Shown: positions 34,239-43,664, numbered from the stretch's first letter. The stretch: 64,000 nucleotides of DNA from Paenibacillus taihuensis (GCF_003386535.1 NZ_QTTN01000029.1:21282-85281), one strand, 5' to 3'. The notes: generated from the letters alone by a model not told the origin. Program-made: numbers and translations.

Positions 34239-34944
34239 CCTATTTCCAGTTTTTTGTTGCCTAATAAGGCAAAATTGCATGGGCAGAAATAATATATTAT
34301 AAATAAATGGAAAAATACTCATGGTATATTGATATGGATAGTATGAGGAATATTCTGGAATGACTCTGGCTGAAGGGTTTCGTCTTCCTTTCTTTTATTA
34401 TATCAGGCTGCTCCAAGACAGGCATAGGTTATCCGTGAAAATGCTTGAAAACCCTTCTCTTGAAGGGATTCGACGACAAGTGAGTTAGAGGGTGATGGTT
34501 ATTTTGAAAACAGCGACTCAAATACAATCATATATTACATAAAAATATTTTTAAAACACTAGAAAATTTGATGACATACACTTATGATTTCTTGTATTTG
34601 AAATTAATTATATATGTAATTTACTAGGTATAATAAAATAAACAATAGAGTAAAAAGAGATGCAGAGCACGGCGACAAGTATGCCATTGCTCTGTATTTT
34701 TGTATGACAGAGTCCGCATAATGGGCCTAATTGGCCAAAATATGTGTGTATTATCTAGGAGTAGTTTCCCGCTGCAGCGCTAGTCAAGATAGCAAAAGTA
34801 TGCGAATTTACCAACTGAGGCCTTTATTGACGACTTTTACTGAGTTGCTTTATACTTCTCACTAAGAAAATTCTAGCACGCTGTCAAGTTAACCCGATTG
34901 TCAGATGGAAATAGGATAAGACATGAAAGGTAGGAGTGATTTCC
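34239..34944. other. AT-rich intergenic region without a clear gene
   Basis: This 700-base gap between the GH3 gene and the lacI-type gene is much more AT-rich than its surroundings, especially 34490-34660. I see no convincing protein gene. It holds several short inverted repeats, a -10-like TATAAT at 34629 followed by a small hairpin (34661-34696), and presumably the promoter of the regulator. The base composition suggests acquired or decayed DNA, or a complex control region. Confidence 0.5.
34641..34701 (+). ncRNA. candidate small RNA with terminator hairpin
   Basis: TATAAT at 34629-34634 would start a ~60-base transcript. It ends in TGCAGAGCA (34661-34669) paired with TGCTCTGTA (34688-34696) and a T-rich tail. 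No good -35 box is seen, and a 15-codon frame inside it may be chance. Very tentative. Confidence 0.22.
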
Positions 34945-35922
34945 GTGGTTACGATTAAGGATATTGCCAGAAAAGCGGGGGTCTCGATCTCGACGGTATC
35001 TTGCGCGCTTAACGGCAGCCCGAAGGTGACATCCAAGACTGCGGCCAAAATTCATGCTGTTGCCAAGGAACTGAATTATGTTCCAAATGCTGCTGCAAGA
35101 TCACTCAAAACGAGGGAAACGAAGATAATCGGCATTTTCCTTAGCGATTTTAGCGGTGCATTCTATGGCGATCTTCTGCAAGGCACGAAGGAAACGCTGA
35201 CGAAGAAGGGTTACGATCTCGTCGTATGCAGCGGCAAGAAGTCTCATTCGATGCTGCCGGAGGGCATAATTGACGGAGCTATTATACTAGACGTGTCATT
35301 TGATAGCGAAGAGATTGTGCGATATGCAGATAGGGGGCATAAGCTTGTTGTCCTTGATCGCGAGATCGCGCATTCGAATATCAACCAGGTCCTGCTCGAC
35401 AACAAAGCGGGCGCCACTTTAGCGATGGAGTACCTGATCGAGGAAGGTCATCGGACAATCTACGCGGTCACAGGACCGGCAAGCTCGTATGATTCCAAGC
35501 AGCGGCTGCGCGCGGTGATGCAAGTCGCTGAGCGGACGGCCGATGTGAAGCTGATCGTGATTGAAGGTGACTTCGAGAAGACGGGAGGCAAGCTCGCTGC
35601 CGAGCAAGTCATGGCAGATCTTCGCGAAGAGTCTGCGGCCGTGTTCTGCTTTAACGATGAGATGGCGATCGGGATCATTAATTACATAGCCGAGAGCTAT
35701 CCGGATACAAGGATTGGGCAGCAGCTGCATATTATTGGGTTCGATAATACGGAGCTGGCGTCGTATACGCATCCGCGACTGACAACGATCAATTATTCCA
35801 AGCGCAAGTGGGGCGAGCTTGCTGCCGAACAGCTGATTAAACTGATCAACGGCGATACGGTGGATAATGAGCGGATCTATGTAACGCTGTTGCAGGGCAA
35901 TTCGGTTAGAAAGGCCACATAG
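34945..35922 (+). CDS. LacI-family transcriptional regulator
   Basis: About 325 residues from GTG at 34945 (VTIKDIARKAGVSISTVSCA), chosen because GGTAGGAG lies 8 bases upstream. N-terminal HTH with hinge region (NYVPNAAARSLKT) and a periplasmic-binding-like sugar domain (IIGIFLSDFSGAFYGDLLQG; FCFNDEMAIGIINYIAE; IGFDNTELASYTHPRLTTI). It is immediately upstream of the transporter genes and the GH94 phosphorylase, so it probably senses the imported oligosaccharide. Likely operators are GAAACGTTTC at 36058 and inside the 48-bp palindrome at 36156. Confidence 0.93.
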   Translation: MVTIKDIARKAGVSISTVSCALNGSPKVTSKTAAKIHAVAKELNYVPNAAARSLKTRETKIIGIFLSDFSGAFYGDLLQGTKETLTKKGYDLVVCSGKKSHSMLPEGIIDGAIILDVSFDSEEIVRYADRGHKLVVLDREIAHSNINQVLLDNKAGATLAMEYLIEEGHRTIYAVTGPASSYDSKQRLRAVMQVAERTADVKLIVIEGDFEKTGGKLAAEQVMADLREESAAVFCFNDEMAIGIINYIAESYPDTRIGQQLHIIGFDNTELASYTHPRLTTINYSKRKWGELAAEQLIKLINGDTVDNERIYVTLLQGNSVRKAT

Positions 35923-36019
35923 TTCAGATGGCGGGGAATGTGCTCCCCGCTTACTGTGCTTGGGCAAGGTGAAGCGGCGAGAGATTATGAGAACGGTTCC
36001 AAATTTCCAAAAAAGAATA

Positions 36020-36067
36020 TTGCATTCAGTGATACCATGGTGTAATATTCCTCTATAGAAACGTTTC
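36020..36067 (+). promoter_or_regulatory. transporter promoter with LacI-type operator
   Basis: TTGCAT (36020-36025), 17-base spacer and TAATAT (36043-36048), then the palindrome GAAACGTTTC (36058-36067), which would cover the transcription start. This is the expected position for repression by the upstream LacI protein. Confidence 0.55.
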
Positions 36068-36155
36068 GATAACGTGTTTGGAATGGAATTCGGGGAAAAC
36101 GGCGATTTTGGGTTAATTTTTCTACGTTTCCTTGTATTTCTGGGACAAAATGATA

Positions 36156-36203
36156 TGAAATGCTTGCAAAAATCGAAACGTTTCGATTTTTGCAAGCATT
36201 TCA
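36156..36203. promoter_or_regulatory. perfect 48-bp palindrome centred on a LacI-type operator
   Basis: The 24 bases 36156-36179 (TGAAATGCTTGC...CGAAAC) are the exact reverse complement of 36180-36203. The centre, CGAAACGTTTCG, contains the operator GAAACGTTTC (36175-36184). No T-run follows, so it is not an ordinary terminator. It would be transcribed in the leader of the transporter mRNA, 90 bases before the first permease. Confidence 0.75.
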
Positions 36204-36292
36204 CTAGTCCATCTGAGCTATAGGTCTAGAAATATGAAATTGTAAACGCAATCTATGAGTCAGAGGAAATCTTACTAGCGGAGGTGGGCTAT

Positions 36293-37228
36293 GTGCAAAG
36301 AGTTATGCTGCATAGTGGAAATGTACTGCGGGAGCTGCTGAAGAACAAAGTTCTGTTCCTGATGCTTTTGCCCGTTGTCGTATACTTTATCGTTTTTCAT
36401 TATCTGGTCATGCCAGGGGCGTATGTAGCGTTTGTAGATTTCAATATTAGAAAAGGCATCTTCGGCAGCAAATTTATTGGGCTGGACAATTTTCAATTTC
36501 TAATCAAGAACGGCGATCTTTGGAACATCACCAAGAATACCTTGCTTTACAACTTTGTTTTTCTCGCGCTGGGCAACGTGGTGCAAATCGTATTTGCCGT
36601 CATGCTTGCTGAAGTGTCCGGCAAATGGTTCAAGAAGATTACGCAGTCCGTCCTTCTGCTGCCGTACTTCATATCGATGGTCATCGTCGGCGTGTTTGCG
36701 TACAACATGTTCAGCTACGATTCCGGTTTTATCAATACCGTGCTGACCTCACTTGGATTCGAGCGCTATGAATTCTATTCGAATCCTGACATTTGGAAAT
36801 ACATCATTGTCGCATTCAAGATTTGGGCCGGAACCGGTTACGGCATGATTGTCTACTTGGCAACCATTACAGGCATCAGCCATGATCTCTACGAAGCGGC
36901 CTATATGGATGGAGCGAGCAAATGGCAGCGAATCCGGTACATGACCCTACCCATGTTGAAGCCGACATTCATTCTTCTTCTGCTGTTCGGTCTTGGCGGC
37001 ATTCTTAAAGGCTCGTTCGACCTGTTCTACAATCTGATCGGTACAAACTCGGTGCTTTATCCGCAAACAGATATCATTGATACCTATGTCTTCCGCAGCT
37101 TGGTTGGACAATTCAACTTCTCTATGGGTGCTGCTGTCGGCTTCTATCAGTCTTTGTTCGGCTTGCTCCTCGTGTTAACGGTCAATTTAATTGTTCGCAA
37201 AGTCGAACCGGATAGCGCTCTATTCTAG
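36293..37228 (+). CDS. sugar ABC transporter permease (MalF/LplB type)
   Basis: About 311 residues from GTG at 36293 (VQRVMLHSGNVLREL), with GGAGG 8 bases upstream. Six membrane segments; the EAA loop is EAAYMDGASKWQRIRYMTLP. The N-terminal segment (LFLMLLPVVVYFIVFHYLVM, GAYVAFVDFNIRKGIF) is typical of the LplB subgroup, which handles complex oligosaccharides. It is the first gene of the permease-permease-binding protein-GH94 operon and probably imports beta-1,2-linked gluco-oligosaccharides. Confidence 0.92.
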   Translation: MQRVMLHSGNVLRELLKNKVLFLMLLPVVVYFIVFHYLVMPGAYVAFVDFNIRKGIFGSKFIGLDNFQFLIKNGDLWNITKNTLLYNFVFLALGNVVQIVFAVMLAEVSGKWFKKITQSVLLLPYFISMVIVGVFAYNMFSYDSGFINTVLTSLGFERYEFYSNPDIWKYIIVAFKIWAGTGYGMIVYLATITGISHDLYEAAYMDGASKWQRIRYMTLPMLKPTFILLLLFGLGGILKGSFDLFYNLIGTNSVLYPQTDIIDTYVFRSLVGQFNFSMGAAVGFYQSLFGLLLVLTVNLIVRKVEPDSALF

Positions 37229-37243
37229 GAGGGAGTAAAGACA

Positions 37244-38143
37244 ATGGAAGTTAAAACTGTAGGAAAAGATGATTTTAGCGGCTTATTGATTAAAGCCATC
37301 AGTTATATATGCATTACCTGCTTTGCACTGGCTTGCCTGTTTCCTTTCGTCCTGATGATTTCTTCCTCCTTCATGAATGAGCAAGAGATTGTTAGAGAAG
37401 GCTATAAGCTTATTCCGCATCAATTTTCCATAAAAGCGTATGAATTGCTGCTTCATAATTCGTCTACGCTGTCCAAAGCTTACGGCGTCACGATCTTCAT
37501 CACCGTTCTTGGAACTGCAGCGGGTCTCTTGATGATGTCGATGGCCGGGTACGTGTTAAACCGAAAGGACTTTAAATATCGTCACTTCTTCTCCTTCCTG
37601 ATTTATTTCACGACGTTGTTCGCGGGAGGTCTGATTCCGAGCTATATTTTGATGGTCAAATATTTGCACCTGAAGGATAGCTTGTTCGCGATGATTCTGC
37701 CGGGCGTTGTCGGCGCTTGGTCCATCTTCCTCATGCGGAATTTCATGAAGTCGATTCCGGACTCCTTGTATGAATCGGCGACGATCGACGGTGCAGGCGA
37801 CTTCCGTATCTACTGGCAGATTTTTATGCCGCTGGCGATTCCGGCGCTCGCAACGATCGGCCTATTCTCGGCACTCGGCTTCTGGAACGAATGGTACAAC
37901 GGCATGCTGTACATCCAGTCGCCTGATAAATTTCCTTTGCAATACGTCTTGCAGCGCATGATCAGCCAGACCAACGTACAAGCGCTGATCAATCAAGGCG
38001 CAGTTATCAATACGGCGGAATTGCCGTCGCAATCCATTAAGATGGCTACCGCGGTATTAGCAACAGGGCCGATCATTCTGCTGTATCCGTTCGCTCAGCG
38101 TTATTTTGTATCCGGTCTGACTGTCGGCGCTGTAAAAGGGTAA
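37244..38143 (+). CDS. carbohydrate ABC transporter permease (MalG/YtcP type)
   Basis: A 299-residue six-helix protein starting 15 bases after its partner. The EAA loop is ESATIDGAGDFRIYWQIFMP, with Ser in place of the second residue as is common in this subgroup; the C-terminus RYFVSGLTVGAVKG is typical of YtcP-like permeases. It pairs with the preceding permease. A small hairpin follows its stop before the binding-protein gene. Confidence 0.92.
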   Translation: MEVKTVGKDDFSGLLIKAISYICITCFALACLFPFVLMISSSFMNEQEIVREGYKLIPHQFSIKAYELLLHNSSTLSKAYGVTIFITVLGTAAGLLMMSMAGYVLNRKDFKYRHFFSFLIYFTTLFAGGLIPSYILMVKYLHLKDSLFAMILPGVVGAWSIFLMRNFMKSIPDSLYESATIDGAGDFRIYWQIFMPLAIPALATIGLFSALGFWNEWYNGMLYIQSPDKFPLQYVLQRMISQTNVQALINQGAVINTAELPSQSIKMATAVLATGPIILLYPFAQRYFVSGLTVGAVKG

Positions 38144-38158
38144 TAGGCGGGGGAATAA

Positions 38159-38187
38159 ATGTTCCTCGGCTACATCCAGAGGAGCAT
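38159..38187 (+). terminator. intercistronic hairpin before binding-protein gene
   Basis: ATGTTCCTC (38159-38167) pairs with GAGGAGCAT (38179-38187), one G-U pair. There is no T-run, so it is more likely a processing or stabilising structure than a terminator. Confidence 0.45.
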
Positions 38188-38237
38188 CTATTATATAGGA
38201 AGCTTTAGCAAGGCAACCACAACAGGAGGGGAAAAGA

Positions 38238-39818
38238 ATGAAAAAGAAAAGCAAGAAAGTTACGGGCATGTTACTAGCGGTTACGATGATGGGCGGTCTG
38301 TTGGCAGGATGCGGATCATCCAGTGATGATAGCAATAATGCTTCATCCGAGAATAATGCATCGTCTCCAAAAACAGTAAACGGAGTAGATGTTTCCAAAG
38401 AGGCTAAGCTTGTTTACTACTTGTGGGGCGCTGAAGGTGTAGCCAATAAAGATATTTTGGCTGAGATTAACAAGAAGCTGAAGAGCGATATCAATGCCGA
38501 GATCGAAGTGAAATACATCGACTGGCCGGATATTTCGACGAAATATCCGCTGTTGTTCGCTTCGGGCGAAAGCTTCGATATGTCCCATACATCGCCAGGC
38601 GCGCCAATATCGTACTTCACGCTGGCTAACCAAGGCGCACTCGTAGATATTACGGATATGCTGGATAAAGTAGCGCCGAAGCTGAAAGCGGAAATTCCGG
38701 ATTCGACTTGGGCAGCGACGAAGGTTAACGGCAAGATCTATGGCGTTCCTTCCTTATATAGCGAATTTACGCCGACAGGCTATGCGTACCGTTCCGACCT
38801 GTTGAAGAAGTATGGCATGACTGAGATCAGCAGCATTGCAGACATGGAGAAATACATGGACAACGTCGTGAAGAACGAGTCCTTCCCGCCAATCAACGGC
38901 AATGCCGACGATGCGTTCAACATGTTCAGAATGCTGGTCGACACGACAGGCATGTGGCTGAACGCGCCGGGTATTAACCCGTCGGAGATTAATCTCGTGA
39001 CGAAGAGCCCGGAAGATTACAAAACGGTATTCGACCCTGCTTTCACGCAAGAGTTTGAAGACTGGGCTGTGAAAATGCGCGAATGGGCGGACAAAGGCTA
39101 CTGGCCGAAGGACATCATGTCCTCGAAGGTCGATGCCGGAACAAACTTCAGAGCGGGCAACTCTGCTGGCTACCTGACGCATGCGCAGGACTGGATCGGC
39201 AAGTACGGCATGGATACGAAAGCACAGCCGAATGCGAGCCTGAATTTCTATACGTTCGCGGAAGCTAATCACAAGATTAAACGCAAACTCGGCGTAGAGA
39301 ACTCTACAAGTATCAGCATCAACTCCGAGAATCCGGAGCGCTCGCTGATGGCTATCGAGAAATTCATGACAGATCCTTCGTACTACAACTTGATTCAATA
39401 CGGCATTGGAGGCCGTCAATATGTCATTGAGAACGGCATGAAGAAAACACCGGCTAATTTCGACGAGAAGAAAGACGGTGGCGGCTTCGCTGCATGGTCC
39501 CTGCGTAATGACAAGTACAACCTGCCAATGGACACGGAGAATCCGATTCGCAGCAGCTTGAACGACAAGTGGAATAAAGAAGCGATCAACGATCCGTACA
39601 CAGGCTTCAGTTTCGATCCGAAGAACGTATCCACGGAGCTTGCGTCAATCTCCAACGTAAATCAGCAATTGGGCATGCAGATCATGCTTGGCAGAACCAA
39701 GAAAGATCCTAAGGATGCAGTAGCGGAATACAGAAAACAACTGAAAACAGCCGGTATCGACAAGGTTATTGCAGAAGTAGAGAAACAGCTTGCGAATTTC
39801 ACGCCATTAGCTAAATAA
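38238..39818 (+). CDS. extracellular solute-binding lipoprotein (LipO type)
   Basis: A 526-residue protein: signal peptide with lipobox LAGC (Cys at about residue 25), Ser/Asn linker, then a large periplasmic-binding fold (LVYYLWGAEGVANKDILAEI, IYGVPSLYSEFTPTGYAYRS, GRQYVIENGMKKTP). The size fits the LplA/LipO subgroup that goes with LplB/YtcP permeases. It lies after the permeases and directly before the GH94 phosphorylase. By comparison with the Listeria 1,2-beta-glucan system it should bind sophoro-oligosaccharides; that specificity is inferred. Confidence 0.92.
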   Translation: MKKKSKKVTGMLLAVTMMGGLLAGCGSSSDDSNNASSENNASSPKTVNGVDVSKEAKLVYYLWGAEGVANKDILAEINKKLKSDINAEIEVKYIDWPDISTKYPLLFASGESFDMSHTSPGAPISYFTLANQGALVDITDMLDKVAPKLKAEIPDSTWAATKVNGKIYGVPSLYSEFTPTGYAYRSDLLKKYGMTEISSIADMEKYMDNVVKNESFPPINGNADDAFNMFRMLVDTTGMWLNAPGINPSEINLVTKSPEDYKTVFDPAFTQEFEDWAVKMREWADKGYWPKDIMSSKVDAGTNFRAGNSAGYLTHAQDWIGKYGMDTKAQPNASLNFYTFAEANHKIKRKLGVENSTSISINSENPERSLMAIEKFMTDPSYYNLIQYGIGGRQYVIENGMKKTPANFDEKKDGGGFAAWSLRNDKYNLPMDTENPIRSSLNDKWNKEAINDPYTGFSFDPKNVSTELASISNVNQQLGMQIMLGRTKKDPKDAVAEYRKQLKTAGIDKVIAEVEKQLANFTPLAK

Positions 39819-39835
39819 AAGAAGCTCTAAAGGGG

Positions 39836-39871
39836 GGAGTTATGAACATGGATAGCTATGTTCATAGCTCC
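39836..39871 (+). terminator. intercistronic hairpin after binding-protein gene
   Basis: GGAGTTATGAACAT (39836-39849) pairs with ATGTTCATAGCTCC (39858-39871), 14 pairs with one G-U. Only a weak T-tract follows, so it may stabilise the binding-protein mRNA and reduce read-through into the GH94 gene. Confidence 0.6.
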
Positions 39872-39936
39872 TTCATTATTAAGACAAGAGCTGCAAATAA
39901 TTGGGAATTGCGGCTTGGAGAAATGGGGAGAAACGG

Positions 39937-42900
39937 TTGAGTACCAACCTACATACAACAGATACGAAACTAGTTTTGCAAGAAGGGCGTTATCGGTTTG
40001 AGTTTCTGACTAGCGGCGACTTGTTCGAGGCGTCACATGGCGAGCATTCGTTAATCAATCAGCTTCAGTCGAATCCGATCGACGGGGCGCTGAACAATAT
40101 TTACTTGCGCCGCTTTACGGAGAACGGCATCGACGCGGCTCCGCTACTCGGCATTCGTTCGGCAAGCGAGCTGCTTTCCTCCGAGCGGGCGTTGACTTGG
40201 ACAGGCTCCGCACTGGGCGTATCCTACAAGGTCGCATTCCAGCTGACGGAACAGGGCGTATGGTTCTGGGATGTTTCGCTTGAAGGCGCAGGCGTGGAGG
40301 TTGATCTGGTCTACGGCCAGGATATCGGCCTTGCGGATCGTGGAGCGCTGCGTTCGAATGAAGCCTATATGTCGCAATATATCGGCCACACGGTATTTCA
40401 AGATGCGGAGAAAGGCTACGTCATCTGCTCGCGTCAAAATCAGCCGCAAAACGGAGGCAAATTCCCGTATATGCAGCAGGGCGCACTGAATGGATCGACT
40501 GGCTATTCCACAGACGGCTTCCAGTTCTTCGGCCTGTCGTACAAGGAAACGGACATTCCGGAACGGTTGTCGCTTGCGGCGCTTGCGAACGAAACTTATC
40601 AGTACGAGTTCGCATATGCGGCGCTTCAAACGGAGCGTCAGCTGCTTAACGGCAGCGCGAAGGCTGTCTTCTACGGCATGTACAAGGATCATCATGCGGA
40701 TGCGATTCAGTCGCTCGCGTTCGGCGATGAAGTAGCCGCGGCGTGGCAGGAAGTCAGCAAGCGCCAGGCAGCGACGGGCAGCGTTGTCGTTCAGCCTACT
40801 TTGAAGGAAACGATCGGCCAGCCGCTTCGTACATTGTCCATGACGATGGAAGAAATCGACCGCCGATTCCCGGTGCGCATCCAGGAAGAATGGGACGGCG
40901 AGATGCTTCTGTCCTTCTTCACGCCGACCTATGATCATATCGTGCTGAAGGAGAAGGAATTGCGGGTCGAGCGTCCGCATGGCCATATCCTGATGACGGG
41001 CGGCAATGACCGCTTGAACGATCAGGTACTGACCACAACGGCTTACATGTACGGGATGTTTAACGCCCAGCTCGTTGTCGGCAATACGTCTTTCCATAAG
41101 ATGATTTCGAATGCGCGCAGCGCCCTGAACGTCATGAAGGTATCCGGTCAACGGATCTACGCCATGCTGGATGGCCGTTATCAGCTGCTGACGATGCCTT
41201 CGATGTTCGAGATGGGCGTCAGCTACGTGCGCTGGTACTATAAGCTGGCTGCCGATACGCTGATCATCACAAGCTTTACGACCGTGGATACGCCGGAGTT
41301 ATGCCTGCAGGTCGCTTCCGAGAGCGGCAAGGCGTACCGTTACTTGGTTACGAATCAGGTCATTATGAACGGCAATGAGTACGAGCAGCCTGCCCGCATG
41401 GAGCAAAGCGGCGATACCATTACGTTCCGTGCAGCGGAAGGAACGCTGAGCAGCTCCCATTATCCGGACTTGTGCTACCGCCTTCGAATAACGGGAGCGG
41501 CGATGAACGTCGGCGATGAGCAGCTGCTGGCGGACAACGTGCAGCCGGGCTCCGCATCGCTCGTCGTGCTGGAGCTATCCGAAAGCGCAGCGTGGAGCCT
41601 GACTGTTCAAGGCTTGCTGCATGGCCAGGCGCTGCCTTTTGAAGAGCGGACTTTCGAGACGGAGAAAGCGAGCTACTTGCAGTTTTACCGCGGCGTCATG
41701 AACGGCTTCCATCTGTCCAAGGAAGACGGAAGCAGCTCCCCCGAGCTGGACAAGATGAATGCCCTTGCTTGGTGGTACACGCACAACATGCTCGTTCACT
41801 TCTCCGTACCGCACGGTTTGGAGCAGTACGGCGGTGCGGCATGGGGCACGCGCGACGTCTGCCAAGGGCCGGTCGAGTACTTCCTGGCCACGCACAACTT
41901 CAGTACGGTAAGGGAAATTCTGCTTGAAGTTTACGCGCATCAATATGAAGAGACGGGGAACTGGCCGCAGTGGTTCATGTTCGACCGTTACTTCAAAATC
42001 CAACATAATGAGAGCCACGGCGATATCATCGTCTGGCCGCTGAAGGTGCTAGGCGATTACTTGAAGGCGACGAAGGATTTCGGCATCCTGGAAGAGCTCG
42101 TCCCGTATATGAATCACCACACCTTCGCGTTTACGGAAGAGCGGTTCACCTTGCTTGCGCATGCCCGCAAGGAGATCGAATACATCCGGGAGCACTTCGT
42201 GCATGGTACGCACTTGTCGGCTTACGGCGACGGGGACTGGGACGACACGCTGCAGCCGGCAAATCCGATGATGAAACGGTTCATGGTGAGCAGCTGGACG
42301 GTTGCGCTCACGTATCAGACCATGAATGGCCTGTCTGCGGCGCTTGCCTCGCATGATGCGCAATTGGCAGATGAGCTGAAGGAGCTGGCAACCGGCATTC
42401 AGGCGGATTTCAACCGCTTCATGCTGTCGAAGGACGTCATTCCGGGCTTTCTGTACATGGAGGAGCCGGGCAACGCGGAGCTTATGCTGCATCCGGAAGA
42501 TGCATCGACAGGCATCCATTACCGGCTGCTTCCGATGACGCGCAGCATGATCGGCGAGCTGCTCACGAAGGAGCAGGCGGAATCGCATTACGCGCTTATT
42601 AAGGAAAAGCTGTACTTCCCGGACGGCGTAAGGCTGATGGATCGCCCGGCGCACTATGCGGGAGGCGTCAGCACACGTTTCAAACGTGCGGAGCAGGCTT
42701 CCAACTTCGGCCGCGAAATCGGCCTGCAGTATGTGCATGCCCACATTCGCTACGTAGAAGCGATGGCCAAGCTGGGCTACCGCGATGAAGCGTGGAAGGC
42801 GCTGCAAATGATCAACCCGATCGGGCTGCCCGTTGTTGTGCCGAACGCCGAGCTTCGCCAGAGCAATGCGTATTTCAGCAGCTCTGACGGCAAATTCAAC

Positions 42901-43299
42901 GACCGCTATGAGGCGCAGCAGCGTTTCGGGGATCTGCGCGAAGGCAAGGTTGCGGTCAAGGGCGGCTGGAGAATTTACTCCAGCGGACCGGGAATCTATA
43001 TGAACCAGCTCATCTCGAACTGTCTGGGCATTCGCCAGGAGGATGGCGATCTGGTCATTGACCCGGTTCTGCCTGACGAGCTGGATGGCACGCGATTCAC
43101 ATTCCAATTCATGGAGCGTCCGGTCCAATTCGTCTACAAGCTCGACGGAAGCGCGGCAAGCCGGGTAACGGTGAACGGAAGAGCGGTTGAAGCTGCCGAG
43201 ACAAGCAATCGCTATCGCAAAGGCGGTCTGCGGATCAGCCGGGAACAGCTGGCGGACGTGCTTGGCAGTGAGCTGAATATCATTGAAATTATGGGCTAA
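39937..43299 (+). CDS. GH94 glycoside phosphorylase, 1,2-beta-oligoglucan phosphorylase type
   Basis: About 1120 residues from TTG at 39937, with GGGGAG 7 bases upstream; a longer in-frame start at 39901 exists. Length and domain order (large N-terminal beta-sandwich, helical linker, (alpha/alpha)6 barrel, C-terminal sheet) fit the sophoro-oligosaccharide phosphorylase branch (about 1110 residues in Listeria) rather than cellobiose phosphorylase (about 800). The general-acid motif is YGDGDWDD (Asp767 to Asp770 region); other landmarks are WWYTHNMLVHFSVPHGLEQY and GGWRIYSSGPGIYMNQ. It would phosphorolyse beta-1,2-glucans to glucose 1-phosphate in the cytoplasm, with the GH3 enzyme finishing sophorose. 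Confidence 0.83.
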   Translation: MSTNLHTTDTKLVLQEGRYRFEFLTSGDLFEASHGEHSLINQLQSNPIDGALNNIYLRRFTENGIDAAPLLGIRSASELLSSERALTWTGSALGVSYKVAFQLTEQGVWFWDVSLEGAGVEVDLVYGQDIGLADRGALRSNEAYMSQYIGHTVFQDAEKGYVICSRQNQPQNGGKFPYMQQGALNGSTGYSTDGFQFFGLSYKETDIPERLSLAALANETYQYEFAYAALQTERQLLNGSAKAVFYGMYKDHHADAIQSLAFGDEVAAAWQEVSKRQAATGSVVVQPTLKETIGQPLRTLSMTMEEIDRRFPVRIQEEWDGEMLLSFFTPTYDHIVLKEKELRVERPHGHILMTGGNDRLNDQVLTTTAYMYGMFNAQLVVGNTSFHKMISNARSALNVMKVSGQRIYAMLDGRYQLLTMPSMFEMGVSYVRWYYKLAADTLIITSFTTVDTPELCLQVASESGKAYRYLVTNQVIMNGNEYEQPARMEQSGDTITFRAAEGTLSSSHYPDLCYRLRITGAAMNVGDEQLLADNVQPGSASLVVLELSESAAWSLTVQGLLHGQALPFEERTFETEKASYLQFYRGVMNGFHLSKEDGSSSPELDKMNALAWWYTHNMLVHFSVPHGLEQYGGAAWGTRDVCQGPVEYFLATHNFSTVREILLEVYAHQYEETGNWPQWFMFDRYFKIQHNESHGDIIVWPLKVLGDYLKATKDFGILEELVPYMNHHTFAFTEERFTLLAHARKEIEYIREHFVHGTHLSAYGDGDWDDTLQPANPMMKRFMVSSWTVALTYQTMNGLSAALASHDAQLADELKELATGIQADFNRFMLSKDVIPGFLYMEEPGNAELMLHPEDASTGIHYRLLPMTRSMIGELLTKEQAESHYALIKEKLYFPDGVRLMDRPAHYAGGVSTRFKRAEQASNFGREIGLQYVHAHIRYVEAMAKLGYRDEAWKALQMINPIGLPVVVPNAELRQSNAYFSSSDGKFNDRYEAQQRFGDLREGKVAVKGGWRIYSSGPGIYMNQLISNCLGIRQEDGDLVIDPVLPDELDGTRFTFQFMERPVQFVYKLDGSAASRVTVNGRAVEAAETSNRYRKGGLRISREQLADVLGSELNIIEIMG

Positions 43300-43330
43300 T
43301 CGCTTAGCTTAGGAGCCCAACTTGATTGAA

Positions 43331-43378
43331 AAAAATACATCGTCATGCAGCCGATTGGCTGGGGCGATGTATTTTTTT
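43331..43378. terminator. terminator of the GH94 operon
   Basis: AATACATCG (43334-43342) pairs with CGATGTATT (43365-43373), followed by a T-run. An inner CAGCC/GGCTG stem stacks on the loop side. The A-run upstream makes it potentially bidirectional. Confidence 0.8.
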
Positions 43379-43440
43379 GTCTAAACAACTCACGGCGCTG
43401 GATATATTCGCTTAGTTTCAGTGAGTATGAGGAGGCAAGT

Positions 43441-43521
43441 ATGAAGACGAATCATCTCTCCATAGAACAATTTCACCAGGCTCAACCTGGCTGCGATCAG
43501 CCGGATTTTCTTGTTTTATAA
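43441..43521 (+). CDS. candidate 26-residue small protein or leader peptide
   Basis: ATG at 43441 is preceded by GAGGAGG at good spacing. The frame reads MKTNHLSIEQFHQAQPGCDQ and ends PDFLVL with TAA. It lies alone between the GH94 terminator and the operator-rich promoter region of the second lacI-type gene. There is no recognised family and no hydrophobic segment. It could be a real small protein, a leader peptide or a chance frame. Confidence 0.25.
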   Translation: MKTNHLSIEQFHQAQPGCDQPDFLVL

Positions 43522-43536
43522 GGGAAATATGCCCTA

Positions 43537-43553
43537 TTTATCGAATCGTTTCA
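43537..43553 (+). repeat. 17-bp exact repeat, operator-like (copy 2)
   Basis: Identical to 34222-34238 (TTTATCGAATCGTTTCA). It lies about 280 bases before the second lacI-type gene, upstream of two perfect GAAACGTTTC sites. Confidence 0.5.
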
Positions 43554-43664
43554 AAATCCTGCTAATTTCCGAAAAATATGTTGAAAAAAATTTTTATAAA
43601 AACAGCCTAAAATCATAAATGTAAGCCTTTTCAATTCGAAACGGATATGCTAGTATGTGGTTGT

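Noticed and set aside
34493..34542. 15-codon frame MVILKTATQIQSYIT in the AT-rich gap
   Set aside because: The purine-rich tract is too close to the ATG and nothing else supports translation.
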